64,000 nt of DNA from contig NQOF01000007.1 of NCBI GenBank assembly GCA_002270465.1, positions 248,001 to 312,000 of the forward strand. Reading direction: 5' to 3'. The notes beneath the pieces were generated by a model, which saw only the letters and a program-made list of their open reading frames with translations, did no database searches and had not been told where the DNA came from. Origin of the DNA: Blautia hominis (GTDB lineage: Bacteria > Bacillota > Clostridia > Lachnospirales > Lachnospiraceae). Below are positions 33,208 to 42,925 of this stretch, piece after piece. Numbering within the stretch: the stretch's first letter is position 1; the number at the start of each line of letters is the position of its first letter. The translations under genes were made by a program, and so were the position numbers.

Positions 33208-35826
33208 ATGGAAAAGAAAACAGAAGCAGAAATGCCAAAGACCGTGAACAGCCTGGAGGCATTACAGGCAAAAATCGCTTCTATGAAAGAAGCCCAGAAA
33301 ATATTTGCATCCTATACCCAGGAGCAGGTAGATAAGATCTTTTTCGCCGCCGCTATGGCTGCCAACAAGGAACGTATCCCGCTGGCAAAGCTGGCTGTAG
33401 CCGAAACCGGAATGGGTATTGTGGAAGATAAAGTGATCAAGAACCATTACGCGGCTGAGTACACCTACAATGCTTATAAAAGAGTAAAAACCTGCGGTGT
33501 GGTGGAGGAAGACAAATCATTCGGCATAAAAAAGATTGCAGAGCCTGTGGGAATTGTGGGAGCTGTCATCCCTACTACGAATCCCACGTCCACTGCTATC
33601 TTCAAATGTTTGATCTGCCTGAAGACCAGAAATGCCATCCTAATAAGCCCGCATCCCCGTGCAAAAAGATCCACCATTGAAGCAGCCAGAATCATCCTGG
33701 AAGCTGCAGTGAAAGCAGGGGCACCCGAGGGAATCATCGGCTGGGTGGAGGAACCCACCATTGAGCTTTCCAATGAGCTGATGAGATCCGTGGACGTGAT
33801 CCTGGCAACAGGCGGTCCCGGAATGGTAAAAGCCGCCTATTCCTCCGGAAAACCTGCCATCGGCGTCGGACCGGGCAACACCCCTGTCATCATGGACAGC
33901 ACCTGCGATATCCCTACTGCGGTTTACTCTGTCATCCATTCCAAAACCTTTGACAATGGCATGATCTGTGCATCGGAACAGTCTGTGACCGCCATTGCCG
34001 ACATTTATGATAATGTGAAAAAGGAATTTGTAAAAAGAGGCTGCCATGTACTGAGCAGCGAAGAATTGGATAAAGTACGGAAAATCATACTGACAGACGC
34101 AGGAACCGTAAATCCCAAAATCGTTGGCCAGCCTGCCTCTGTGATCGCCGAGATGGCTGGTGTGACTGTGGAAAAAAATACAAAGATACTGATCGGGGAA
34201 GTATCCTCTGTAGACGTCTCCGAACCTTTTGCCCATGAAAAGCTTTCCCCCGTCCTTGCGCTCTACAAAGCCGAGGATTTTGATACAGCTCTTGATATGG
34301 CTGACCAGCTTGTCAAAGACGGAGGTTACGGACATACAGCAGCGCTCTATATCCACCCGTCCCAGACAGAAAAGATGGAAAAACATGCAGACCGCATGAA
34401 AGCCTGCCGTATCTTGATCAATACCCCCTCCGCCCAGGGCGGCATCGGTGATCTTTACAACTTTAAACTTGCCCCTTCCCTCACACTGGGCTGCGGTTCT
34501 TACGGCGGCAACTCCGTGTCTGAGAACGTAGGCGTAAAGCATCTGCTGAACACCAAAACGGTTGCTGAGAGGAGAGAAAACATGTTGTGGTTCCGAGTAC
34601 CTGAAAAAGTATATTTTAAAAAGGGCTGCCTGCCTGTTGCCCTGGATGAACTGAAAAATGTCTATGGCAAGAAAAAGGCCTTCCTGGTAACCGATACTTT
34701 CCTGTACAAAAACGGCCACACAAAACCGATCACCGACAAACTGGATGAAATGGGCATACCATACAGCTGCTTCTTTGATGTCACACCTGACCCCACGCTC
34801 CAGTGCGCTCAAAGGGGACTGGCACAGCTTAAAGCCTTTGAACCTGATGTGATCATTGCCCTGGGAGGCGGTTCCTCCATGGATGCGGCAAAGATCATGT
34901 GGCTCATGTATGAACACCCGGAATGTGATTTTGAAGATTTGGCTATGGATTTCATGGATATCCGCAAGAGAGTCTACACCTTCCCGAAAATGGGGGAAAA
35001 AGCTATGATGGTCTCCATCCCCACTTCCTCCGGTACCGGTTCTGAGGTAACACCATTTGCCATTATCACAGACGAAGTCACGGGAACCAAATGGCCCATT
35101 GCAGACTATGAGCTTCTGCCAAACATGGCCATCATTGATGCAGACTTTATGATGACACAGCCCAAAGGCTTAACAAGCGCATCCGGCATTGATGCCCTGA
35201 CCCACGCACTGGAGGCTTACGCTTCCATCATGGCAACCGATTATACAGACGGTGTGGCCTTAAAGGCTGTAAAACTAATCTTTGACTACCTGCCCGCAGC
35301 TTACGAAAAAGGTGCCGCTGACCCTGTTGCCAGAGAGAAGATGGCCAATGCGTCCACCCTTGCCGGTATGGCCTTTGCCAATGCCTTCCTGGGGATCTGC
35401 CACTCCATGGCACATAAACTTGGCGCTTACCATCACCTGCCCCACGGCGTAGCCAATGCGCTCTTGATCGAACTGGTCATGCGCTACAATGCGGATCCTG
35501 CTCCGGTCAAGATGGGAACCTTCTCCCAGTATCCATATCCTCACGCAAAAGAGAGATACTGCGAGATCGCACGTTTTATCGGTATCCAGGGTAAAGATGA
35601 GGATGAGGTATTTGAAAACTTCCTGAAAGCCATTGCTGAACTGAAGGAAAAGGTGGGTATCAAGAAAACCATCAAAGATTATGGAATTGAGGAAAAGGCC
35701 TATCTGGAAACACTGGATGAAATGGTTGAGAACGCCTTCAATGACCAGTGTACCGGCGCTAACCCCAGATATCCTCTGATGTCTGAGATGAAAGATCTTT
35801 ACTTAAAGGCATATTATGGAGAATAA
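33208..35826 (+). CDS. adhE: Bifunctional acetaldehyde-CoA/alcohol dehydrogenase (second copy)
   Basis: An 872-residue AdhE of exactly the same length as the upstream copy and nearly identical by eye apart from scattered changes, most in the first 50 residues. Catalytic Cys (NGMICASEQ), GGGSSMDAAKIMW, SGTGSEVTPFAI and HSMAHKLGAYHH are present, and the iron-site motif is the normal HHLPHG. The upstream promoter is consensus and bears Rex-like sites, unlike adhE1. This suggests the NADH-regulated fermentative copy, with adhE1 under different control. Confidence 0.97.
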   Translation: MEKKTEAEMPKTVNSLEALQAKIASMKEAQKIFASYTQEQVDKIFFAAAMAANKERIPLAKLAVAETGMGIVEDKVIKNHYAAEYTYNAYKRVKTCGVVEEDKSFGIKKIAEPVGIVGAVIPTTNPTSTAIFKCLICLKTRNAILISPHPRAKRSTIEAARIILEAAVKAGAPEGIIGWVEEPTIELSNELMRSVDVILATGGPGMVKAAYSSGKPAIGVGPGNTPVIMDSTCDIPTAVYSVIHSKTFDNGMICASEQSVTAIADIYDNVKKEFVKRGCHVLSSEELDKVRKIILTDAGTVNPKIVGQPASVIAEMAGVTVEKNTKILIGEVSSVDVSEPFAHEKLSPVLALYKAEDFDTALDMADQLVKDGGYGHTAALYIHPSQTEKMEKHADRMKACRILINTPSAQGGIGDLYNFKLAPSLTLGCGSYGGNSVSENVGVKHLLNTKTVAERRENMLWFRVPEKVYFKKGCLPVALDELKNVYGKKKAFLVTDTFLYKNGHTKPITDKLDEMGIPYSCFFDVTPDPTLQCAQRGLAQLKAFEPDVIIALGGGSSMDAAKIMWLMYEHPECDFEDLAMDFMDIRKRVYTFPKMGEKAMMVSIPTSSGTGSEVTPFAIITDEVTGTKWPIADYELLPNMAIIDADFMMTQPKGLTSASGIDALTHALEAYASIMATDYTDGVALKAVKLIFDYLPAAYEKGAADPVAREKMANASTLAGMAFANAFLGICHSMAHKLGAYHHLPHGVANALLIELVMRYNADPAPVKMGTFSQYPYPHAKERYCEIARFIGIQGKDEDEVFENFLKAIAELKEKVGIKKTIKDYGIEEKAYLETLDEMVENAFNDQCTGANPRYPLMSEMKDLYLKAYYGE

Positions 35827-35839
35827 CTCTTCTATATCA

Positions 35840-35870
35840 ATAGGGAGGTCCCGCAAATGGGCCTCCCTAT
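35840..35870. terminator. Bidirectional terminator between adhE2 and pdxT
   Basis: ATAGGGAGG and CCTCCCTAT pair with an inner CCC/GGG around GCAAAT, between convergent genes. Confidence 0.85.
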
Positions 35871-35887
35871 CTTTCACTCCCCTGTGA

Positions 35888-36457
35888 TCACCTGCCGCAT
35901 ATCTCCTCTATAAAATACCTGTGTAATTCAGGATTGCCTGTAAGCTCCGGATGAAAAGCCAGGCCAAGCTGACTGCCATAACGGGCTGCTACTATCTTTC
36001 CGCCTATGACAGACAAGATCTCCACATCACCGCACACTTCTTCTATATAAGGTGCCCGTATAAATGTCATGGGAAACTGCCCTATTCCTTTCATGTCCCC
36101 GGCAGTCTGAAAACTTCCCAACTGCCTGCCGTAAGCATTGCGCCTGACAGTGACCGGCATTGTTCCGAAGCAGGGCTCCCCTCCCGCCACATGCTCAGCC
36201 AGCAGAATCAAACCGGCACAGGTTCCCATAACCGGCATACCATCCTCAATACTTTTCTTGATCGGATACAGAAGTTTAAGTTCTGTGAGCAGTTTCCTCA
36301 TGACCGTACTCTCCCCGCCGGGAAGAACAAGAGCATCCAGATCCCCCATAAGATCTGCCCTCTGCCTGATCTCCACGCAGTCTGCTCCCAGGCCTTCCAG
36401 CATACTCCTGTGTTCTGCAAAGGCACCCTGAAGTGCCAGAATACCAATCCTCATCAT
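35888..36457 (-). CDS. pdxT: Pyridoxal 5'-phosphate synthase glutaminase subunit
   Basis: A 189-residue class I glutamine amidotransferase that hands ammonia to PdxS for vitamin B6 synthesis. Motifs are [25 protein letters not shown], the nucleophile Cys in [11 protein letters not shown], and the His-Glu pair in AFHPELT. It overlaps the pdxS stop by 4 bp; the second Met (36454) has better ribosome-site spacing and may be the true start. Confidence 0.97.
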   Translation of the reverse strand: MMRIGILALQGAFAEHRSMLEGLGADCVEIRQRADLMGDLDALVLPGGESTVMRKLLTELKLLYPIKKSIEDGMPVMGTCAGLILLAEHVAGGEPCFGTMPVTVRRNAYGRQLGSFQTAGDMKGIGQFPMTFIRAPYIEEVCGDVEILSVIGGKIVAARYGSQLGLAFHPELTGNPELHRYFIEEICGR

Positions 36458-37326
36458 TTCCCTCTCTCAGCCATGAGCAGTTCTATCTCCTGCTCATTAA
36501 TGCCTACCATAGCTTCCCCCAGATCCATGGACAGCTCTGCTATCATCCCGGCATCCTTATAGTTTGTCACCGCTTTTACAATTGCAGCCGCGCGCTTCTG
36601 GGGATTCCCTGACTTAAAGATGCCTGAACCCACAAACACGCCCTCTGCTCCAAGCTGCATCATCAGCGCCGCGTCTGCCGGAGTTGCCACACCACCTGCC
36701 GCGAAGTTGACCACAGGAAGCTTTCCCTGTTCCTTCACATACACCACCAGGTCATAAGGAACTGCAAGTTCCTTTGCCTTGTTATATAGCTCATCCTCCT
36801 CCATGGAGGTGATCCTGCGTATTTCCCCCTGCATCATACGCATATGGCGCACGGCCTGGATAATATCTCCTGTGCCCGGCTCCCCTTTTGTGCGGATCAT
36901 GGACGCGCCCTCATTAATCCTGCGCAGTGCCTCACCCAGGTCTTTTGCTCCGCACACGAAAGGTACCTGAAATTTTCTCTTGTCTATGTGGTATACATCA
37001 TCCGCAGGGGAGAGGACCTCACTTTCATCTATGTAATCAATCTCTATGGCCTCCAGGATCTGTGCCTCCGCAAAATGCCCGATCCTGCATTTTGCCATAA
37101 CCGGTATGGATACAGCCGCCTGGATTCCCTGGATCATCTTCGGGTCACTCATTCTCGCCACACCGCCTGCTGCCCGGATATCCGCAGGTATTCTTTCCAG
37201 CGCCATGACCGCACAGGCACCTGCCTCCTCCGCGATCCTGGCCTGTTCCGGTGTGGTTACATCCATGATAACGCCGCCCTTCAGCATCTGGGCCAACTCC
37301 TTATTCAACGTATATCTGTCTTCCAT
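36454..37326 (-). CDS. pdxS: Pyridoxal 5'-phosphate synthase subunit PdxS
   Basis: A 290-residue TIM-barrel synthase that forms PLP from ribose 5-phosphate, glyceraldehyde 3-phosphate and ammonia. Signatures are [40 protein letters not shown], the catalytic Lys region [14 protein letters not shown] and the second Lys region [11 protein letters not shown], with [19 protein letters not shown] later. Operon pdxS-pdxT. Confidence 0.98.
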   Translation of the reverse strand: MEDRYTLNKELAQMLKGGVIMDVTTPEQARIAEEAGACAVMALERIPADIRAAGGVARMSDPKMIQGIQAAVSIPVMAKCRIGHFAEAQILEAIEIDYIDESEVLSPADDVYHIDKRKFQVPFVCGAKDLGEALRRINEGASMIRTKGEPGTGDIIQAVRHMRMMQGEIRRITSMEEDELYNKAKELAVPYDLVVYVKEQGKLPVVNFAAGGVATPADAALMMQLGAEGVFVGSGIFKSGNPQKRAAAIVKAVTNYKDAGMIAELSMDLGEAMVGINEQEIELLMAERGK

Positions 37327-37388
37327 TCTTAACTCCCTTTCTGCTTTTCCTCTCTTGTGAGAAACCTTTATTCTTTTGGTTGTTATGA

Positions 37389-37417
37389 ATTATAGACGTC
37401 ATCTGTCCTTTTTTCAA
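37389..37417 (-). promoter_or_regulatory. Promoter of pdxST
   Basis: TTGAAA (37417-37412), 17 bp, TATAAT (37394-37389) on the minus strand, about 60 bp before pdxS. Confidence 0.8.
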
Positions 37418-37468
37418 ATGCCAGTTTTGACATTTTTAACCATACCAGTTCTCATAATGGACATAAAA

Positions 37469-37501
37469 ATACCCCTCAGGCATTTCTGTCTGAGGGGGTA
37501 T
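37469..37501 (-). terminator. Terminator of the polysaccharide deacetylase gene
   Basis: ATACCCCTCAG pairs with CTGAGGGGGTAT, with TTTT following on the minus strand, 21 bp after the stop. Confidence 0.85.
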
Positions 37502-37522
37502 GTCCGTAATTCTCCTGCCGCA

Positions 37523-38650
37523 CTACTCTACCTGCTGCTCTCCTTCGCCGAAGAAGTAATGAGCTGCACCATTTTCCAGCTTTATACCCTTGGCTTCTGC
37601 CAATTCACTTACGGTTACCAGTTTGTAGCCTTGTTCCACCAGTTCCGGGATCACACGAATAGCTGCTTTTACAGACCATTCATGAATATCGTGCATCAGG
37701 ACGATAGAACCGTCTTTAACATTGTCAACAGTCACCTGATACGTCTGGTCCTCACTCTTAGTCAGCCAGTCCTTTGTATCAATACTCCACATGATCACCG
37801 GCATCCCAACTGCGGCCTGCACGGACTCATTATAAGCACCGCCCGGCGGGCGCATCACAGTCGCAGGCACACCTGCCGCACCGGAAATGGCATCATTGGT
37901 CCTTTTGATCTGACTGGTGACACTCTCTGAATCCAATGTAGTCAAATCCAGGTGGTCATATGTATGATTTCCCAGTTCCATACCGGCATCCTTCAAGTCC
38001 TTCACCACATCAGGAAATGCCGCTGCATTGGAACCCAGCATAAAGAATGTAGCCTTTGCATTATTTTTTGTCAGACAATCCAGCAGTTCTTCTGTATGTT
38101 CCCCCGGACCATCATCAAAAGTCAAAGCAACCATGGGCCGCTTCTTTGTCTCGTCGTATTTTCCGCTGTCATCAAAAAAGTAGTCTTCACCGTCCAGCTC
38201 CAGCCATCCGGTCTTCATATAGCCGTTCTCATCAAAATAGTATCTTGAGCCTTCAATCTCTTTCCATCCACCTTTAAAAAAGGTTCCGTCCGTATCACGG
38301 TACCACCAGCCCTTGTCATCCTGCTGCCAGCCCATCACACCGGCGGATGCCATTTTCGCCAAATCTGCGGCTCCCATAACCGGCTGTTTTGTGGCCGCTG
38401 ATGTATCTTCCTGGGAGGTCGTCTGAGCCTTAACCTCCACAGCGCCTTCCTTCGGGACCCCTGTCTTACCCGATATCAGCTTATGTATGCCTGTTCCCAC
38501 CAGACCGATCACCAGCACCAATACTGCTGCCATAGCTACCAGGCGCATTATCCTTCGTCTGCGCATCTGCCGCTTCTTCTCAAGCCTTCGTCTGCGCATG
38601 CGTTCCTGTCTTCGCCGCTCGTACTCCAGATCTCTTTCGTCTTCCATCAT
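37523..38650 (-). CDS. Membrane-anchored polysaccharide deacetylase with cell-wall-binding repeats
   Basis: A 375-residue protein. A strongly basic cytoplasmic N-terminus (RRRQERMRRRRLEKKRQMRR) is followed by one membrane helix (about residues 34-55). Three glucan/choline-binding-type repeats follow (GWQQDDKGWWYRDTDG, GWKEIEGSRYYFDENG, GWLELDGEDYFFDDSG). The NodB deacetylase domain has LTFDDGPG (metal Asp), GNHTYDHLDL (HxxxH), MRPPGGAYN and LMHDIHEW. It likely deacetylates peptidoglycan at the cell surface. M2 gives better ribosome-site spacing than M1. Short element MITE A lies 107 bp upstream. Confidence 0.92.
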   Translation of the reverse strand: MMEDERDLEYERRRQERMRRRRLEKKRQMRRRRIMRLVAMAAVLVLVIGLVGTGIHKLISGKTGVPKEGAVEVKAQTTSQEDTSAATKQPVMGAADLAKMASAGVMGWQQDDKGWWYRDTDGTFFKGGWKEIEGSRYYFDENGYMKTGWLELDGEDYFFDDSGKYDETKKRPMVALTFDDGPGEHTEELLDCLTKNNAKATFFMLGSNAAAFPDVVKDLKDAGMELGNHTYDHLDLTTLDSESVTSQIKRTNDAISGAAGVPATVMRPPGGAYNESVQAAVGMPVIMWSIDTKDWLTKSEDQTYQVTVDNVKDGSIVLMHDIHEWSVKAAIRVIPELVEQGYKLVTVSELAEAKGIKLENGAAHYFFGEGEQQVE

Positions 38651-38757
38651 TATACTCCCATCTCCGCTTACACTAGATATTCCATTTCATGATACCTTTT
38701 TTCTCGACAAGTTGCAACAGCAAATCTCTTAATTTTCCTTAAACCGGAACACTTTCT

Positions 38758-38890
38758 GTAACAGTTCAGACAGGTCTGCGCATTTACTGCGCTGACCGCA
38801 TGAAGAAGTAGTGCCAGCAGGCATCCTGCCCATCGCGAAGCGATTTTTAATGGCTGGATGCGTAACGGTTCAGCTTGTCTGAACTGTTAC
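38758..38890. mobile_element. IS66-type MITE, full copy A (133 bp)
   Basis: The element has 15-bp perfect terminal inverted repeats (GTAACAGTTCAGACA ... TGTCTGAACTGTTAC) and is flanked by an exact 8-bp direct repeat CACTTTCT (38750-38757 and 38891-38898). It contains no ORF. Inside are short hairpins, including GCGCA...TGCGC and ATCGC...GCGAT, shared with copies at 58386 and 61840. GTAA ends with 8-bp duplications are the hallmark of IS66-family transposition. The remainder of the 444-bp gap holds the AGCS terminator and nothing else recognised. Confidence 0.85.
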
Positions 38891-38979
38891 CACTTTCTTT
38901 GTTCTTATTATAATACATTTCGACAAGTTTGCATAGTCTAATCTTTACTATTTTTATCCATTTATTTTATATAAAAAAA

Positions 38980-39034
38980 CCGGAAGGAAAATTACGGCTG
39001 CATTTCTAACTGACAGCCGTTTTTTCACTTCCGG
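38980..39034 (-). terminator. Terminator of the AGCS symporter gene
   Basis: CCGGAAG and CTTCCGG close a nested hairpin with inner ACGGCTG/CAGCCGT, about 60 bp after the stop codon. Confidence 0.75.
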
Positions 39035-39094
39035 ATGTTCCGGAGTATGTCTGTACGCATTGCTATACGACACCTCCGTCCATATCTTAGCTCT

Positions 39095-40549
39095 CTACAA
39101 TCCTGCCTGCACCTCTGAGATACCATTCTCCTGTTCAGCAGCCGATTTCCCGAAATAAGCTTTTGTCTCCGCAAACACTACACGGCTCAGAGCAGCCAGC
39201 GCGATCAGATTGGGGAATGCCATGAGGGCGTTGAAGATATCGGCAATGTTCCATACAGCCTGCACAGTCATATAAGGTCCGATAAAGATTGCCAGGATAT
39301 ACAGCCAGCGGTACCCCTTGACCACTTTCCTGTTTCTGTTGAAAAGGTATTCAATGCAGCGCTCCCCATAATAATTCCATCCCAGGATGGTAGTAAAGGC
39401 AAAAAACACAAGGCATACCATCAGCACTACCGACGCCACAACAGGAGGAAACGGCAGCCCTTTTTGGAATGCGGCGGTGGTGATAGCCACACCCTCCAGC
39501 CCTGTGTTCCAGGTTCCCGTCACAACGATGGACAGGCCTGTCATTGTACATATGACAATGGTGTCAATAAAAGTACCTGTCATAGATACAAGCCCCTGAC
39601 GCACCGGAGATTTTGTTTGTGCTGCGGCGGCTGCGATAGGCGCACTGCCAAGTCCCGCTTCATTGGAGAAAATACCTCTGGCAATTCCCTTCTGCATGGC
39701 AACCATCATGGTCCCCATGGCACCGCCTGCCAGGGCACTGCCGGAAAACGCGCTTTTTACAATGGATACAGCCGCCGCCGGGATCTCTCCCAGATGGGTC
39801 ACAAGGATAATAAACGCAAATATAAAATACAAAACAGCCATAAACGGCACAACAACCTGAGAAACCTGTGCGATCCGCTTCAGCCCGCCGATGACTACCA
39901 GGCCCACGCATACAGTCAGGATAAGGCCTGCGATGACGGTGGCAATAGAATAACTGCTGCCCAGCAGAGATACCGTATTGGCTTTCTCCGGGTCAAAAAA
40001 GTTGCATACCGCAGAGGATATACCATTTACCTGGGTAAAGGTTCCGATCCCCAGAAGTCCCACGCCGGCTCCGAAAAAGGCGAATATCTTAGCCAGCCAT
40101 CTCCATCTGACTCCCATGCCGTTTTCTATATAATAAAAAGGTCCGCCCAGCACATGTCCGTCACTGTCAATGGTACGGTATTTTATGGCTAGCACACCCT
40201 CTGCGTATTTGGTGGCCATACCAAAGAAGGCTGCCAGCACCATCCAGAACAGTGCTCCCGGGCCGCCTGCCGCAAGAGCGGTTGCCACTCCCACAATATT
40301 ACCCGTACCGATGGTGGCTGACATGGCTGTACAGAGGGCGCCGAAGCTGGTCACCTCACCGTTGCCCCCATCCTCATTCTTAACCATGAACTTCAGTGCT
40401 TTTCCCAGGTGCCTGATCTGTAAAAATCCCATTCTCACCGTCAGGTAAATACCTATGGTGAGGATCAGAACGATCAGCGGCGGTCCCCACACCACCTGGT
40501 CAAACCATGTGATAAAATCATTCACTTTCTGCAAAACTACCTGTAACAT
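39095..40549 (-). CDS. Sodium:alanine/glycine symporter (AGCS family)
   Basis: A 484-residue membrane protein with about 11 helices. Start chosen at ATG 40549 (MLQVVLQKVNDFITWFDQVV); the longer frame lacks a ribosome site. Family signatures are VWGPPLIVLILTIGIYLTVR, GEVTSFGALCTAMSATIGTG, NIVGVATALAAGGPGALFWM and GIARGIFSNEAGLGSAPIAA. It imports alanine or glycine with Na+. A glycine riboswitch and terminator precede it, which points to glycine as a substrate and to shut-off when glycine is plentiful. Confidence 0.95.
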   Translation of the reverse strand: MLQVVLQKVNDFITWFDQVVWGPPLIVLILTIGIYLTVRMGFLQIRHLGKALKFMVKNEDGGNGEVTSFGALCTAMSATIGTGNIVGVATALAAGGPGALFWMVLAAFFGMATKYAEGVLAIKYRTIDSDGHVLGGPFYYIENGMGVRWRWLAKIFAFFGAGVGLLGIGTFTQVNGISSAVCNFFDPEKANTVSLLGSSYSIATVIAGLILTVCVGLVVIGGLKRIAQVSQVVVPFMAVLYFIFAFIILVTHLGEIPAAAVSIVKSAFSGSALAGGAMGTMMVAMQKGIARGIFSNEAGLGSAPIAAAAAQTKSPVRQGLVSMTGTFIDTIVICTMTGLSIVVTGTWNTGLEGVAITTAAFQKGLPFPPVVASVVLMVCLVFFAFTTILGWNYYGERCIEYLFNRNRKVVKGYRWLYILAIFIGPYMTVQAVWNIADIFNALMAFPNLIALAALSRVVFAETKAYFGKSAAEQENGISEVQAGL

Positions 40550-40605
40550 TTTTTCTTCCGTCCTCTCTTTTTCATAAATACCACACATTTTCTGTTATCA
40601 TGAAC

Positions 40606-40632
40606 AAAAAAGACTGTGGTTTCCCACAGCCT
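40606..40632 (-). terminator. Riboswitch-controlled leader terminator of the AGCS gene
   Basis: On the minus strand GGCTGTGG-GAAA-CCACAGTC is followed by TTTTTT. It lies between the glycine aptamer and the symporter start, the expected expression platform. Confidence 0.85.
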
Positions 40633-40675
40633 CCATAAGAGTACGACAAAACATATACAAGATATTATCTGTGTA

Positions 40676-40772
40676 TACTCTGTCCTTTTGCCTGAGAGAT
40701 TGGCAGCTGATGAAACTGCTGTACACCTTCGGCGCTCTTACTGAGACTCTCCAGAGCCGTTGTTTTCACAAC
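40676..40772 (-). ncRNA. Singleton glycine riboswitch with 5' ghost-aptamer hairpin
   Basis: The minus-strand leader contains the conserved glycine aptamer core: GGCTCTGGAGAG, GCGCCGAAGGTG, ATCTCTCAGGCAAAAGGACAGAG (read in order from 40758 down to 40678), with P1 formed by CTCTG and CAGAG. Only one aptamer is present. Immediately 5' is a small GTTGT-GAAA-ACAAC hairpin (40759-40772) that can stand in for the missing partner, as in type-2 singletons, which usually control glycine transporters. The terminator downstream suggests an OFF switch. Confidence 0.88.
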
Positions 40773-40774
40773 GT

Positions 40775-40802
40775 TTTATACTTTATCATATTCGTCTGAC
40801 AA
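40775..40802 (-). promoter_or_regulatory. Promoter of the glycine riboswitch-AGCS transcript
   Basis: TTGTCA (40802-40797), 16 bp, TATAAA (40780-40775) on the minus strand, directly before the aptamer. Between here and 40943 there is also a GCCGG...CCGGC hairpin (40893-40920) that may end the upstream symporter transcript. Confidence 0.6.
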
Positions 40803-40943
40803 ACACAAGTGTTTTTTCTTAAAAGACACCCCTTTGCATGTGTTTTTTTCCATACAGTCCTGCCTTCTGCCGGTTTGTTCCGACAGGACAAACGCCGGGC
40901 TGCATGAAATGCAGTCCGGCGCAGACCTGTGGCAAGATCACGA

Positions 40944-42134
40944 TCAGAATTCTATATTCAGTTCCTGCTCTTTCACATTGTGTTTCTCCGCATATCCTGT
41001 TAAAAACAGAGTCAGGGCACCGTCTCCGGTCACATTGCAGGCTGTTCCGAAGCTGTCCTGAAGTGCGAAGATGGTCAGCATCAGAGCGGTTCCCGTCTCA
41101 TCAAAGAGCAGGACGCCTGTAATAAGTCCCAGGGACGCCATGACCGTACCGCCCGGCACACCGGGTGCTCCGATGGCAAACACACCCAAAAGCATACAGA
41201 ACAGCACCATCATCCCCACAGACGGCAGCTCACCATAGAGTATTTTAGATACTGTCATGACAAAGAATACCTCTGTCAGCACAGAACCGCACAGGTGGAT
41301 ATTGGCAAACAGAGGGATACCGAAATTCACCATATCTTTTCTCAGGACTTTTGACTTTCTTGCACCCTCAAGAGCCACTGCCAGAGTCGCAGCACTGGAC
41401 ATGGTACCCACTGCGGTCAGATAAGCAGGTCCGTAGTATTTCAGGACTTCCATCGGATTCTTTCCGGAATATGCACCGGCTATACCGTACAGAAGCGCAA
41501 GCCAGATGTAATGTCCTGCCATGACGATGACAATGACTTTCAAAAATACGGGAAGCTGCTTTGTGATCGTTCCTTCATATGCCAGTCCGCAGAAGGTGGA
41601 AGCAATGAAAAACGGCAGTATGGGAATAATGAATTTTGTCACGATCTTCAGCACGATCTTCTGGAACTCATCCAGAATGGCGGTTGTATAGCGGGCTTTT
41701 GTCCACGCTGCCGCCAGACCCAGCATGATGGAAAATACCAGCGCACTCATAACCGGCATGATCTGCGGGATATCAAGCTGGAACACCACACCTGGCAGTT
41801 CCTTCAGCCCTTCCACCTCGGACTGTATGGACAGGTGGGGAATCAGCCCGTATCCTGCCCCCATTGCCATAAATGCAGCTCCGATGGAGGAAATGTAGGC
41901 GATGGACAAGGCCACGCCCAGCATTTTTGAGGCGTTATTTCCCATCTTGGTGATGGAGGGCGCAATAAATCCAATAATGATCAGGGGAACGCAGAAGGTG
42001 ATCACCTGCCCCAGAATGTATTTGACAGTCACCACCACATTCATGACAGCCTCGTTTGCCACAAGGCCGATCACCATACCCAGAACTACGCCGATCAGCA
42101 GACGCACCGGAAGGCTTTTAAACAATTTTTTCAT
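40944..42134 (-). CDS. Dicarboxylate/amino acid:cation symporter (DAACS family)
   Basis: A 396-residue transporter of the GltP/SstT type with eight helices and two re-entrant loops. Visible are LPVRLLIGVVLGMVIGLVAN, FCVPLIIIGFIAPSI, the Ser-rich loop GTMSSAATLAVALEG and the substrate-binding end GAPGVPGGTVMASLGLI and FGTACNVTGDGALTLFLTG. The last motif has NVTGD where SstT/GltP have N(V/M)xGD. It imports an acidic amino acid, dicarboxylate or Ser/Thr with Na+ or H+. Confidence 0.92.
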   Translation of the reverse strand: MKKLFKSLPVRLLIGVVLGMVIGLVANEAVMNVVVTVKYILGQVITFCVPLIIIGFIAPSITKMGNNASKMLGVALSIAYISSIGAAFMAMGAGYGLIPHLSIQSEVEGLKELPGVVFQLDIPQIMPVMSALVFSIMLGLAAAWTKARYTTAILDEFQKIVLKIVTKFIIPILPFFIASTFCGLAYEGTITKQLPVFLKVIVIVMAGHYIWLALLYGIAGAYSGKNPMEVLKYYGPAYLTAVGTMSSAATLAVALEGARKSKVLRKDMVNFGIPLFANIHLCGSVLTEVFFVMTVSKILYGELPSVGMMVLFCMLLGVFAIGAPGVPGGTVMASLGLITGVLLFDETGTALMLTIFALQDSFGTACNVTGDGALTLFLTGYAEKHNVKEQELNIEF

Positions 42135-42170
42135 CTCATTTCTCCTCTCTCTTTTTTGATTCCTTGTTTA

Positions 42171-42731
42171 TCACAGTATACCCAGATGCTCCAACAGTAT
42201 TTTCAACCCCAGAAGCACCAGTATAATACCGCCCGCAAGTTCCGCTTTGGCTTTGTACTTTGTGCCAAAGACATTTCCCACCTTCACTCCAAAGATGGAA
42301 CAGACAAATGTGACAATGCCGATGAAGCTGGCCGCCGGAACGATGGCCACATCCAGAAAGGCAAAGGTGATCCCCACTGCCAGCGCATCAATGCTGGTTG
42401 CCACAGCCAGAGGGAACATGGTCTTTACATCCACCCCGGCCACAGGACAGGATTCCCCTTTATCCAGGGACTCCCGTATCATATTGATACCGATAAATCC
42501 CAACAGGATAAAAGCGATCCAATGGTCAATGGCAGTTATTTTGCTCTTGAACTGTACTCCCAGCAGATAACCGATCACCGGCATCAGCGCCTGGAATCCG
42601 CCAAACCAGAGGCCAACGACTGTCATGTTCTTTATGCTCAGCTTCTCCATGGAAAGCCCTTTGCAGATGGAAACAGCAAAAGCATCCATGGACAGGCCAA
42701 CCGCCAGCGTAAATAACGTTAATAAATCCAT
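42171..42731 (-). CDS. mntP: Manganese efflux pump MntP
   Basis: A 186-residue six-helix exporter. The duplicated MntP motifs are visible: [19 protein letters not shown] in helix 1 and [19 protein letters not shown] in the second half, each with the conserved Asp. It removes excess Mn2+ from the cytoplasm. The 194-bp gap before the GH43 gene is too small on this side for a yybP-type riboswitch and none was recognised. Confidence 0.95.
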   Translation of the reverse strand: MDLLTLFTLAVGLSMDAFAVSICKGLSMEKLSIKNMTVVGLWFGGFQALMPVIGYLLGVQFKSKITAIDHWIAFILLGFIGINMIRESLDKGESCPVAGVDVKTMFPLAVATSIDALAVGITFAFLDVAIVPAASFIGIVTFVCSIFGVKVGNVFGTKYKAKAELAGGIILVLLGLKILLEHLGIL

Positions 42732-42925
42732 AGTTTTCTCCTGTTCATATGTATTATGTTGTTACTACTTTCATTGTATTGCCCATTATACTATACGGAG
42801 CAGGTTTTGTAAAAATGTTTTTATCACGTTTTTTTCCAGGGAAAAGGCGTTTTTTTCTATTTACCAAAATGGATTCCCTGCCTATAATGAAGAAAATGGA
42901 GAAATTTTGTAAAGGAGAATACGAT

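Noticed and set aside
33640-34917. A 425-codon open frame antisense to adhE2
   Set aside because: It is a shadow of the adhE codon bias, is Cys/His/Gly-rich, has no ribosome site and matches no family.
36951-37332. Plus-strand frames over pdxS
   Set aside because: Shadows of a highly conserved PdxS frame.
38758-38890. Copy A of the repeat as a structured regulatory RNA or plain terminator
   Set aside because: Exact 8-bp direct repeats flank it and two relatives elsewhere are flanked by different 8-mers, which shows insertion.
42749-42925. N-terminal extension of the GH43 enzyme as a membrane anchor
   Set aside because: The extension has a hydrophobic stretch, but ATG at 42926 has the only good ribosome site and family members start there.
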